DNA of 14,657 nt from Ferruginibacter sp. (GTDB lineage Bacteria; Bacteroidota; Bacteroidia; Chitinophagales; Chitinophagaceae), in the NCBI GenBank assembly GCA_025357775.1, contig JANXOQ010000439.1, positions 1 to 14,657 of the forward strand. Reading direction: 5' to 3'. Every line of letters starts with the position of its first letter. Positions within the stretch are counted from its first letter, which is position 1. The notes beneath the pieces are model-generated. The model did not search any database and was not told the origin of the DNA. It saw only the letters and a list, made by a program, of their open reading frames with translations. The translations under genes were made by a program, and so were the position numbers. This document shows, piece after piece, positions 5,986 through 12,809 of this stretch.

Positions 5986-7686
5986 CTATGCCAACATTGT
6001 TACTGGGTTCTCCACAAACTTTTTTAGTGTTTGTAAAAAAGCTGCACCTACTGCACCGTCTACACTTCTGTGGTCGCAGCTAAGCGTTACTTTCATGATA
6101 TTAGCTACAACAAATTGCCCATTTTTACTTACCACTATTTCTTTTATTTTACCTACGGCAAGTATACAACTATCGGGAGGGTTTATAATGGCTGTAAATT
6201 CTTCTATATCCATCATACCAAGGTTAGATATGGTAAAGGTATTGCCACTAAATTCTGCAGGTTGTAGTTTTTTATCTTTTGCTTTACCATACAATTCTTT
6301 TGCATCTGCTGCTATTTGTGATAATGATTTTTGATCTGCAAAACGAATTACAGGCACTATTAATCCTTCTGGTAATGCCAATGCAGAGCCTATGTGTATG
6401 TGGTTATTTTTTCTAATAAAATCTCCCATCCAACTACTGTTTACATCTGGGTGCAAACGAAGTGCAGCTGCACAAGCTTTTATAATCATATCGTTAAAAG
6501 ATACTTTTACAGGGCTCACTTCATTTATAGCACTTCGAGCAGCCATGGCGTTATCCATATTAAGCTCCATGGTAAGGTAAAAATGAGGTGCGGTAAACAT
6601 ACTCTCCCCTAAGCGGCGAGCAATAACTTTACGCATTTGTGTAAGTGGAATATCAGTGTAGCTTTCCCCTTGCTGGGTGGTGAAAGCAGCTTGAGGAGTG
6701 GGTTTAGCACTTACCAAATCCGCACCACTAAATATATTTGTGGTTTGTAACCCGTCATCTTTTGTCAGTTCTTTATACCCATCAATATCTTTTTTAGTAA
6801 TTCTTCCACCATCGCCAGTGCCAGCAACTTTGCTAAGGTCAAGCCCTTTATCAGCTGCTATTTTTTTTGCAAGCGGTGAGGCTTTTATTCTACCACTGTG
6901 ATTTGAAGTTTGAAGGTTGAAGGTTGAAGGTTCGCTTGCGGTAGCGGCATCACTTGCATTTGTTGTTAGTTGTTTATTTTCGGTAGTACCTTCTCCTAGC
7001 GCTTTACTATTTGAAGACTGACTTTCGTATGCAACGTATGCACTCACATCAGTACCAGCCTTACCCACAATAGCAATAATCTGATTTATTTTTGCTGCAC
7101 TTCCTGCTTCAACACCGATGTATAAAAGTGTACCTTCTTCATATCCTACTACCTCCATTGTGGCCTTATCTGTTTCTACATCTGCCAATGATTCATCTGC
7201 TTTTACATGGTCTCCTACTTTTTTATTCCATATTACAATTTTTCCTTCCGTCATGGTATCACTTAGCAAAGGCATACGTATTTCTTTTGCACCTGCAGGA
7301 AGAGAAACAGGAGCTAAAACAGACGACTGACCACCAACTACAGGTTCGTCTTTACTTGCTTTTTTTTCTATCTGTTCATTGCCAACAACTACTTGCACAT
7401 TGCCTACAGCTATTTGCTCAGCGTCCAACAAATGCATATATTCTTCCCCAGCTTTTCCTACTATTGCTATAATTTGATTAATTTTTGCAGCTTCTCCCGC
7501 AGGTACACCAATGTACAATAAAATGCCATCTACATAGCCATTCACTTCCATAGTAGCTTTGTCTGTTTCCACATCTGCAAGTACGTCATCGGCTTTCACT
7601 TTATCCCCCACTTGCTTGTTCCATGCTACAATTTTTCCTTCTGTCATTGTATCGCTTAGCAGCGGCATTCTTATTACTTCAGCCAT
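5986..7686 (-). CDS. aceF: Pyruvate dehydrogenase E2 (dihydrolipoamide acetyltransferase)
   Basis: Core of the pyruvate dehydrogenase complex: transfers the acetyl group from lipoyl-lysine to CoA. The 566 residues show two lipoyl domains (about 1-80 and 133-211, lipoylated Lys43 and Lys174 in ETDKATME), a peripheral subunit-binding domain (about 266-304, from KASPLAKKIA to GRITKKDI), and a catalytic domain (about 345-566) with His539 and Asp543 in DHRSVDG. MPLLSDTMTEGKI and the INPPDSCILAVG block favour PDH over the 2-oxoglutarate or branched-chain complexes. The two lipoyl domains match at 65 of 77 residues. The linkers are Ala/Ser/Thr-rich, as usual, but linker 2 holds STFNLQTSN, encoded by a 7-base tandem repeat, and the next linker holds SGADLVSAKPTP; both look like absorbed repeat DNA. 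No E1 or E3 gene is adjacent. A terminator follows. The symbol pdhC is equally used. Confidence 0.93.
   Translation of the reverse strand: MAEVIRMPLLSDTMTEGKIVAWNKQVGDKVKADDVLADVETDKATMEVNGYVDGILLYIGVPAGEAAKINQIIAIVGKAGEEYMHLLDAEQIAVGNVQVVVGNEQIEKKASKDEPVVGGQSSVLAPVSLPAGAKEIRMPLLSDTMTEGKIVIWNKKVGDHVKADESLADVETDKATMEVVGYEEGTLLYIGVEAGSAAKINQIIAIVGKAGTDVSAYVAYESQSSNSKALGEGTTENKQLTTNASDAATASEPSTFNLQTSNHSGRIKASPLAKKIAADKGLDLSKVAGTGDGGRITKKDIDGYKELTKDDGLQTTNIFSGADLVSAKPTPQAAFTTQQGESYTDIPLTQMRKVIARRLGESMFTAPHFYLTMELNMDNAMAARSAINEVSPVKVSFNDMIIKACAAALRLHPDVNSSWMGDFIRKNNHIHIGSALALPEGLIVPVIRFADQKSLSQIAADAKELYGKAKDKKLQPAEFSGNTFTISNLGMMDIEEFTAIINPPDSCILAVGKIKEIVVSKNGQFVVANIMKVTLSCDHRSVDGAVGAAFLQTLKKFVENPVTMLA
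6905..6932. repeat. Heptanucleotide tandem repeat inside the E2 linker
   Basis: Four 7-base units on the + strand: gaagttt followed by three exact gaaggtt. The - strand reads this as part of ...EPSTFNLQTSN... in the flexible linker between lipoyl domain 2 and the subunit-binding domain. A unit of seven is not a multiple of three, so gain or loss of one copy would shift the reading frame. Confidence 0.75.
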
Positions 7687-7766
7687 AATTGTCTATTTGA
7701 AAAATTTGTAGCGAAATTAAGTCAAAAAAGGGTAATTTCCTTTTGTGTAAAAAAAGTATCCTATTT

Positions 7767-9545
7767 TTAATTTATTTCCAACTTCAACCTATCCCTCAAC
7801 TCCTTTATCATCGGGTATTTTTCAATCATTAATGCGTATTGTTGTTTACTGCTGAGGGTTCTTACTTCATCTGTTTCGCTTTTTTCTTGTTCTACTACTT
7901 CGGTTGCATATTTAAGGTTTTTATTGTTAAAGTATTTTTGTAAAAATTCTATCAAACTTGAGCGTTCATTATCAATAAATTTTTGCTGTACTTTACCTTC
8001 GGTTACAATTGTAAAATTATCATAATCATCTATTCTTAAAGTTGCTATTTTAAATTGTGCAGCAGCTGGGTGTTTTCTATCTTCTGTTAGCAACTCGGTA
8101 AAAATATCCCAAGCTTTTTTTAAACTTGCCGCTTCTAAATTTAGTACAGGCATATTTAAAGCATCCTGCTCTAATATTTTTGCTCTTATTTTATTTAGGC
8201 TACCAAAGCCAGCACTCTTTACCTCTGGTTCTTTTTGTATTGTTGGGTTAGTTTTTACAACTAATTTTTCTTTCTCAATTATTAATACAGGCATGGGTAA
8301 ATTTTCTTTTTTGGCAATAGCTATTGGGTCTTTTTCTTCTTTTATTTTTATAAACGAAATATTTTTAAAAGACACCGCCTTGCTACTATCTGTTAATTTT
8401 TTTTTTAATAAGCTGTTTGCATCAGCACTACTTATTTCTACTGCTTGGCTAAGGTAGCAAAGTTTTATGAGCGCCATTTCTACACACAAGCGTTTATTGC
8501 GTGCTTGTTTGTATGCGATGCTAGCATCTGCTAATACATTCAATGCAGCTATCATCCAATTGGCACTAAGCTCTGCTGAGGCTTGTAAATATTTGTCTCT
8601 AAAATCTTCAGCAACTTCTAGTAAAATAGCTGCTTTTGGGTCTTTGCTTACTAGTAAATTTCTTATAAATTCTACTAGTCCTTCTAGTAATGTATCTCCT
8701 TCAAATCCTTTTTGGTTAATATCATCAAATAACAATAAAGCATCGCTTAGTTTTTGGGTTGTAGCAAATTGTAATAATTTAAAAAAATAATCTTCATCTA
8801 AAATATTAAGGTGCTCTAATGTATTTGTATATGTTAATTTACCTCCTGTAAAACTTACAATTTTATCTAAAATACTTAATGAGTCTCGCATACAGCCCTC
8901 ACTCTTTTGTGCAATTATATGCAAGGCAGCATTTTCAGCTTCCACATTTTCTTTATCGCATATTTCTTTTAAATGCTCCACCGTATCGTTGGTAGTTATT
9001 CTTTTAAAATCAAATATCTGGCAGCGACTAAGAATGGTAGGTAATATTTTATGTTTTTCTGTAGTTGCTAAAATAAAAATAGCGTAGGAAGGAGGCTCTT
9101 CTAAAGTTTTAAGAAAAGCGTTAAAGGCAGATGCGCTTAACATGTGAACCTCATCTACAATATACACTTTGTAATCTCCAGCTTGTGGTGCAAAGCGTAC
9201 TTGCTCTACCAAGGAGCGGATATCATCTACCGAGTTGTTACTAGCAGCATCTAGCTCATGTATATTCATAGATGAGCCGTTGTCAAACGATACACAGCTA
9301 TTGCAAGTATTGCATGCTTCTCCATCAGCAGTTTTAGTTTCGCAGTTAATGGTTTTGGCTAGTATTCTTGCACAAGTTGTTTTTCCCACCCCTCTAGGAC
9401 CACAAAACAAAAATGCGTGTGCCAATTGGTTGTTGCCAATGGCATTTTTTAATGTAGTTGTAATATGTGATTGACCAACAACTGTATTAAAATTTTGTGG
9501 CCTATATTTTCTTGCTGAAACAACAAATTTTTCTACTTTTTCCAT
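7767..9545 (-). CDS. dnaX: DNA polymerase III subunit gamma/tau (clamp loader)
   Basis: ATPase of the replicative clamp loader; tau also couples polymerases and helicase. The 592-residue product starts MEKVEKFVVSARKYRPQNF, the normal DnaX N-terminus. Walker A GPRGVGKT is at 49-56; the zinc-binding cysteines are 68, 78, 81 and 84; Walker B VYIVDEVHML is at 127-136; and the SRC motif (173-175) supplies the trans-acting arginine. Domain III (the collar) ends near 365-370. A tau-like C-terminal half follows and looks conserved in its last ~150 residues (from about LKKAWDIF, 469). Codons 381-383 are AAA AAA AAA within a run of ten A, right after domain III. A one-base slip either way meets a stop within a few codons, so a gamma-like product of 383-386 residues is possible. 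A TAnnTTTG box lies 41-48 bases upstream; the E2 gene follows after 80 bases. Confidence 0.96.
   Translation of the reverse strand: MEKVEKFVVSARKYRPQNFNTVVGQSHITTTLKNAIGNNQLAHAFLFCGPRGVGKTTCARILAKTINCETKTADGEACNTCNSCVSFDNGSSMNIHELDAASNNSVDDIRSLVEQVRFAPQAGDYKVYIVDEVHMLSASAFNAFLKTLEEPPSYAIFILATTEKHKILPTILSRCQIFDFKRITTNDTVEHLKEICDKENVEAENAALHIIAQKSEGCMRDSLSILDKIVSFTGGKLTYTNTLEHLNILDEDYFFKLLQFATTQKLSDALLLFDDINQKGFEGDTLLEGLVEFIRNLLVSKDPKAAILLEVAEDFRDKYLQASAELSANWMIAALNVLADASIAYKQARNKRLCVEMALIKLCYLSQAVEISSADANSLLKKKLTDSSKAVSFKNISFIKIKEEKDPIAIAKKENLPMPVLIIEKEKLVVKTNPTIQKEPEVKSAGFGSLNKIRAKILEQDALNMPVLNLEAASLKKAWDIFTELLTEDRKHPAAAQFKIATLRIDDYDNFTIVTEGKVQQKFIDNERSSLIEFLQKYFNNKNLKYATEVVEQEKSETDEVRTLSSKQQYALMIEKYPMIKELRDRLKLEIN
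8397..8406 (-). other. A10 slippage-prone run in dnaX (candidate gamma/tau switch)
   Basis: The - strand reads TTA TTA AAA AAA AAA TTA in the dnaX frame, giving ten consecutive A, including an in-frame A AAA AAA heptamer. One extra A (or -1 ribosomal slip) gives AAA ATT AAC AGA TAG, stopping after three new codons (386 residues). One A fewer gives AAA AAT TAA, stopping at once (383 residues). The position matches the domain III/IV boundary where Thermus and E. coli make gamma. No strong downstream stem-loop or upstream SD-like site is evident, so transcriptional slippage is the likelier mechanism. Confidence 0.5.
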
Positions 9546-9585
9546 GTTTAATTGTTGGTTTCTTTCCCGATAAAATTGTTATGGG

Positions 9586-9593
9586 CAAATCTA
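9586..9593 (-). promoter_or_regulatory. Bacteroidota-type -7 element for dnaX
   Basis: The - strand reads TAGATTTG, an exact TAnnTTTG match. Transcription would start near 9579-9581, leaving a leader of about 35 bases before the ATG at 9545. No TTG lies at the usual spacing upstream. The rest of the 167-base gap (9546-9712) shows no gene or clear terminator. Confidence 0.4.
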
Positions 9594-9712
9594 ATTATTG
9601 TGTGTGGTATTATAAAATTTTGTGCTTGCACACTGCAGTATATGCTTGCTCAAAGCTAGTACGCATAGTAATCTGCCAGCGGCAATTTATAGAACTTAAC
9701 AAAAGCAAATTA

Positions 9713-10879
9713 CTATAAAATCGGATGCCGTACATATTCCTTATTTCTATCAAATAAATAACGGTAAGTGCATAAGTTTCTGCTTCTTTCTACATTTCCA
9801 AGGCTGCTTGCTACGTTGAGCATTTTTGGGTTAAAATCTCCTATCCATTGCATTTCATAATCTTCATATGGGCACTCGGCAGACTGAATATATTTTGCAG
9901 CCTCAGCAATAATATACCCATCTACACCTTTGCCTTGCCACTCTGGCACTACACCAAATACAATGCCTGTAAATTTTTTATTTTTTGCAAATTGTTTTAC
10001 CAAAAGAAATTTTATTTTTTGTAAAAAGCCAAACTTGCCATGTAAATATTTAAACCACTGATTTAAATCTGGCAGGTTTATAAAAATGGCTACAGGTTCA
10101 TTATCATAATAAGCGTACCAAATAATTTTTTGATCCATTATGGGTTTCATTTTATTAAACATTATCAATACTTGTGCTTCTGATAATTGTTTTAAACCAC
10201 CATGCCCTGCCCATGCTTTATTATAGACTGTTGCAAAATCTTTTGCATATTTTTTTAAATCTTTTTTGCATAAATGAGATGAAGAAAACTTAGGGTTACT
10301 TTCTAATTCATTATGCCTATCCCATATTTTTTTTTCTAATGGTTCTTTGCTTTTCATACCAAAGCATACTTGCTCAAAAAATATTTTGAAACCATATTCT
10401 TCAAATAATGAAACATAGTAAGCTGGGTTATAATTCATGCCATACATAGGTTGCATAAAACCTTTGGTAACCAAGCCCCACCATTTATCTCTTTCTCCAA
10501 AATTTACTGGTCCATCCATAGCATGCATGCCTTCATTATACAACCATTCTTTAGCTGTATCTAATAAAAGGGTAGCTGCATTTTTATCGTTTATACACTC
10601 AAAAAATCCTATGCATCCAACTAGCACATCATCGCCTTTATTTTTATATTTTGTATTGGTAAATGCGGCTATTCTTCCTACTGTTTCCCCATTGTCATTT
10701 TGTAAAATCCATCGTTGTAGTTTTCCGGTTCTAAAAGATTTATTTTTTGTTTCATCAAATACTTCTTCAATATCCTTATCTAGCGGTTGTATCCAATTTG
10801 GGTCGTTTTTATAAATTATTAATGGCAATTTTAAAAATAACTTAGCTGTAGAAACATTATTAACTGATACTATTTGCAT
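9713..10879 (-). CDS. BcerS/YghO-like GNAT-fold acyltransferase
   Basis: A 388-residue protein of the YghO-like family, often annotated as GNAT acetyltransferase or hypothetical. From memory the family includes the bacterial ceramide synthase bCerS of Caulobacter. Family landmarks: LPLIIYKNDPNWIQPLDKDI (18-37), VGRIAAFTN (67-75), GFFECIND (91-98), MDGPVNFGERDKWWGL (121-136), YGMNYNPAYY (146-155) and a C-terminal half with a GNAT acyl-CoA signature, VVPEWQGKGVDGY (310-322, Q315-x-x-G318). A ceramide synthase would N-acylate sphinganine or 3-ketosphinganine, which would fit the SPT gene about 7 kb away. The substrate cannot be read from sequence and other amine or lipid acyl acceptors are possible. 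It lies between dnaX (167-base gap) and the AGMO-like gene (256-base gap), all on the - strand; no overlaps indicate an operon. No signal peptide or membrane helix is evident. Confidence 0.75.
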   Translation of the reverse strand: MQIVSVNNVSTAKLFLKLPLIIYKNDPNWIQPLDKDIEEVFDETKNKSFRTGKLQRWILQNDNGETVGRIAAFTNTKYKNKGDDVLVGCIGFFECINDKNAATLLLDTAKEWLYNEGMHAMDGPVNFGERDKWWGLVTKGFMQPMYGMNYNPAYYVSLFEEYGFKIFFEQVCFGMKSKEPLEKKIWDRHNELESNPKFSSSHLCKKDLKKYAKDFATVYNKAWAGHGGLKQLSEAQVLIMFNKMKPIMDQKIIWYAYYDNEPVAIFINLPDLNQWFKYLHGKFGFLQKIKFLLVKQFAKNKKFTGIVFGVVPEWQGKGVDGYIIAEAAKYIQSAECPYEDYEMQWIGDFNPKMLNVASSLGNVERSRNLCTYRYLFDRNKEYVRHPIL

Positions 10880-10939
10880 GGGATGAAATTACTAATTTTT
10901 TGTTGAAAGTGTTTTGATAAATTAAAATGGTTTTGCTCT

Positions 10940-10961
10940 CAGATTTTGCAGATTTTCAGAT
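10940..10961. repeat. Short tandem CAGATTTT repeat
   Basis: cagattttg (10940-10948) and cagattttc (10949-10957) follow each other with a third partial copy (aga, 10958-10960) in the 256-base gap between the BcerS-like and AGMO-like genes. Strings of the ctgcaaaatctg type recur in some Bacteroidota intergenic regions as I recall. The rest of this gap (10880-11135) shows no gene, no TAnnTTTG box at proper distance and no strong terminator. Confidence 0.3.
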
Positions 10962-11135
10962 ACATATTTGTGTAGCCCTAAGCAATCTTTACTAAGTTTA
11001 TTTTCATTAACTATATGTAAAACTTATGGAATGCTAAATAGAAAACTGAAGTTGAAATGTGCGACGCCACCGCAGATGAACATAGCTGCTTCTTAGTCCA
11101 CAAAAAAAATAACAATATATTTTCCGAAGGAAATA

Positions 11136-12032
11136 TTAATGAGTAGTATTTAAAAGTTGCTTTCTCAGTTGCATAGCAGTTTTTGTACTGCCATCGTGGC
11201 TCCAGCCTGGGGGCATAAATATATATTGCAGTTTTACAAAAAAAGGCAAGTCTCTTTTCATATCCTTCAATATTTTCTTCCATTCATACCCAACATGGTT
11301 TAATGCATTGCTAGGGTTTTCAACTGCACTTGTTAGTCCATATACAACAGGCTCAGCAGGTAGTTCTTTTTGAAAAGTACCAAACATTTTATCCCAAATA
11401 ATAAGACACATGCCCATATTTTTATCTAAATAAATAATATTACTTGCATGGTGCACTCTATGGTGTGCAGGGGTTACAAAAATTGCTTCTATAAAACTAG
11501 GCATTTTTTTTATGTATTGGGTATGCACAATAATGCCATACGTTTGTGTAACGGAATACATAAACAAAATATCTAATGGCTCAAAACCAAATAATGTAAT
11601 TGGAATAAAATAGATAAAACGATACACAGGTTGAAACACCGATGACCTAAACCCAGTGCTTAAATTATACTCTTTTGAAGAATGATGAGTGAGGTGAACT
11701 GCCCAAAACAATCTGCAATAATGGTCTGCTCTGTGTTCAAAATAAAAAGCTATATCTTCTAAAATAAAAAGTAATGCCCAGTAAATAAAGGGATTGTTTA
11801 TTGTAAAAAAATGTTGGCTATAACTCCAATTTAAAATTGCGATTACAAAAAATGTACGCAGTAATAAATCTAAGCTGGCATTCATTACAGTAAGTAAAAT
11901 ATTTTGTATAACTCCCTTTAAAGAATAAATTTTTTTATCTCCCCAGTTGCTCACAATAATTTCAGCACCAATAAAAAAAGTGTAAAATGGTATAGACCAT
12001 AATAAAAACAAAAATTCACGGTCTAAATTCAT
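11136..12032 (-). CDS. AGMO-like sterol desaturase/fatty acid hydroxylase superfamily protein
   Basis: Integral membrane di-iron oxygenase of the fatty acid hydroxylase superfamily, 298 residues. Histidine clusters in order: HRADH (His100, His104), HLTHH (His113, 116, 117), an isolated His170, and HHRVHH (His190, 191, 194, 195); together they would hold the metal centre. SSKEYNLSTGFRSSVFQ (118-134), TPAHHRVHHASN and YLDKNMGMCLIIWDKMFGTF (201-220) closely follow animal alkylglycerol monooxygenase (AGMO/TMEM195), which oxidises ether lipids, more than sterol or carotenoid enzymes. The hydrophobic segments around 7-27, 40-65, 82-98 and 138-168 fit membrane embedding. The bacterial substrate is unknown; hydroxylation of a sphingolipid or other long-chain lipid is a reasonable guess given the BcerS-like gene next in line. 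It starts 126 bases after the frr stop, so a separate promoter is likely. Confidence 0.9.
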   Translation of the reverse strand: MNLDREFLFLLWSIPFYTFFIGAEIIVSNWGDKKIYSLKGVIQNILLTVMNASLDLLLRTFFVIAILNWSYSQHFFTINNPFIYWALLFILEDIAFYFEHRADHYCRLFWAVHLTHHSSKEYNLSTGFRSSVFQPVYRFIYFIPITLFGFEPLDILFMYSVTQTYGIIVHTQYIKKMPSFIEAIFVTPAHHRVHHASNIIYLDKNMGMCLIIWDKMFGTFQKELPAEPVVYGLTSAVENPSNALNHVGYEWKKILKDMKRDLPFFVKLQYIFMPPGWSHDGSTKTAMQLRKQLLNTTH

Positions 12033-12158
12033 TTATTTATGATTTATGAAAATGTAATACTTATGTTTAATAGCAAGTTTTATGGTCTAAATTAGATAAC
12101 TTACTATTGAAAATGTAAAGGCTTGAAAATAAATTCGTAATTACATATCTGCAACTTA

Positions 12159-12722
12159 TTATACAACCATTATCTCTACTTCTTTTGCAGCTAAATGTTT
12201 TTCTACAAGCACCGTAAATTTATCAGTTACAGCTTGTGCTTCTGTTTCTGCATCTTTGCATTCATCTTCACTAGCACCATCTTTTTGTAATTTTTTTATT
12301 TGTTCTATAGCATCTCTGCGTATGTTTCTAATTGAAACTTTTGCGTGTTCGCCTTCACCACCACATTTTTTTACCAAGTCTCTACGACGCTCCTCTGTAA
12401 GTGGGGGTAGAAATAATCGGATTATTACACCATCATTTTGTGGATTAATTCCAATATTTGCTGCTATTATTGCACGCTCTATTACTTGCAGCATATTTTT
12501 CTCCCAAGGCTGTACAGATATTGTACGAGCATCCATAGTAGTAATATTTGCAATTTGTGCAATTGGCGTAGGGCTTCCGTAATAATCAGCTACTATTCCA
12601 TCAAGCATTATTGGGCTTGCTTTTCCTGCTCTTATTTTTGCAAGTTCTCCTTCTAAATGGGTTATAGCTTTGGTCATAGTAGCTTTTGCCACTTCTATAA
12701 TGCTGTTTAAATCGTCTGACAT
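12159..12722 (-). CDS. frr: Ribosome recycling factor
   Basis: Splits post-termination ribosomes with EF-G. Length is 187 residues, as in typical RRF. The sequence is collinear with the family: LAKIRAGKASPIMLDGI (about 27-43), YYGSPTPIAQIANITTMDAR (47-66), GINPQNDGVIIRLFLPPLTEERR and VSIRNIRRDAIEQIKKL, covering the three-helix bundle and the hinge to domain II. In many bacteria frr follows pyrH; here it follows a WecA-like gene and is separated from it by a terminator. The A-rich leader aaaaaaaagat before the ATG is typical for the phylum. Only about 25 bases separate the terminator stem's T-run from the ATG, so the frr promoter must overlap that terminator or lie upstream of it. Confidence 0.97.
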   Translation of the reverse strand: MSDDLNSIIEVAKATMTKAITHLEGELAKIRAGKASPIMLDGIVADYYGSPTPIAQIANITTMDARTISVQPWEKNMLQVIERAIIAANIGINPQNDGVIIRLFLPPLTEERRRDLVKKCGGEGEHAKVSIRNIRRDAIEQIKKLQKDGASEDECKDAETEAQAVTDKFTVLVEKHLAAKEVEIMVV

Positions 12723-12748
12723 ATCTTTTTTTTATTGGGTGTGAAACT

Positions 12749-12782
12749 AAAAAAAAATCTGATAGTACAACATCAGATTTTT
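12749..12782 (-). terminator. Intrinsic terminator after the WecA-like gene
   Basis: On the - strand AAAAATCTGAT (12782-12772) pairs perfectly with ATCAGATTTTT (12763-12753) around an 8-base loop, and the T-run continues to 12749 (nine T in all). It begins 27 bases after the stop at 12810 and directly precedes frr. Confidence 0.88.
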
Positions 12783-12809
12783 AATATTTTAATTAAATAA
12801 TTTTTAATT

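Noticed and set aside
7092..7472. Leucine-rich 126-codon ORF on the + strand
   Set aside because: Antisense to the lipoyl domains of E2; the composition is an artefact of the opposite strand.
9546..9712. Possible tRNA or small RNA between dnaX and the BcerS-like gene
   Set aside because: Short gcttgc and gcaagc-like words occur, but no cloverleaf, CCA end or stable long stem could be drawn.
10327..10335. A9 run in the BcerS-like gene as a second programmed slippage site
   Set aside because: It falls inside the enzyme with no domain boundary to explain a useful truncated product; kept as a warning that long A-runs occur by chance in this genome.
11011..11283. 90-codon ORF on the - strand overlapping the AGMO-like gene's end
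   Set aside because: It lies out of frame over the conserved C-terminus of the hydroxylase gene and has no protein-like features of its own.
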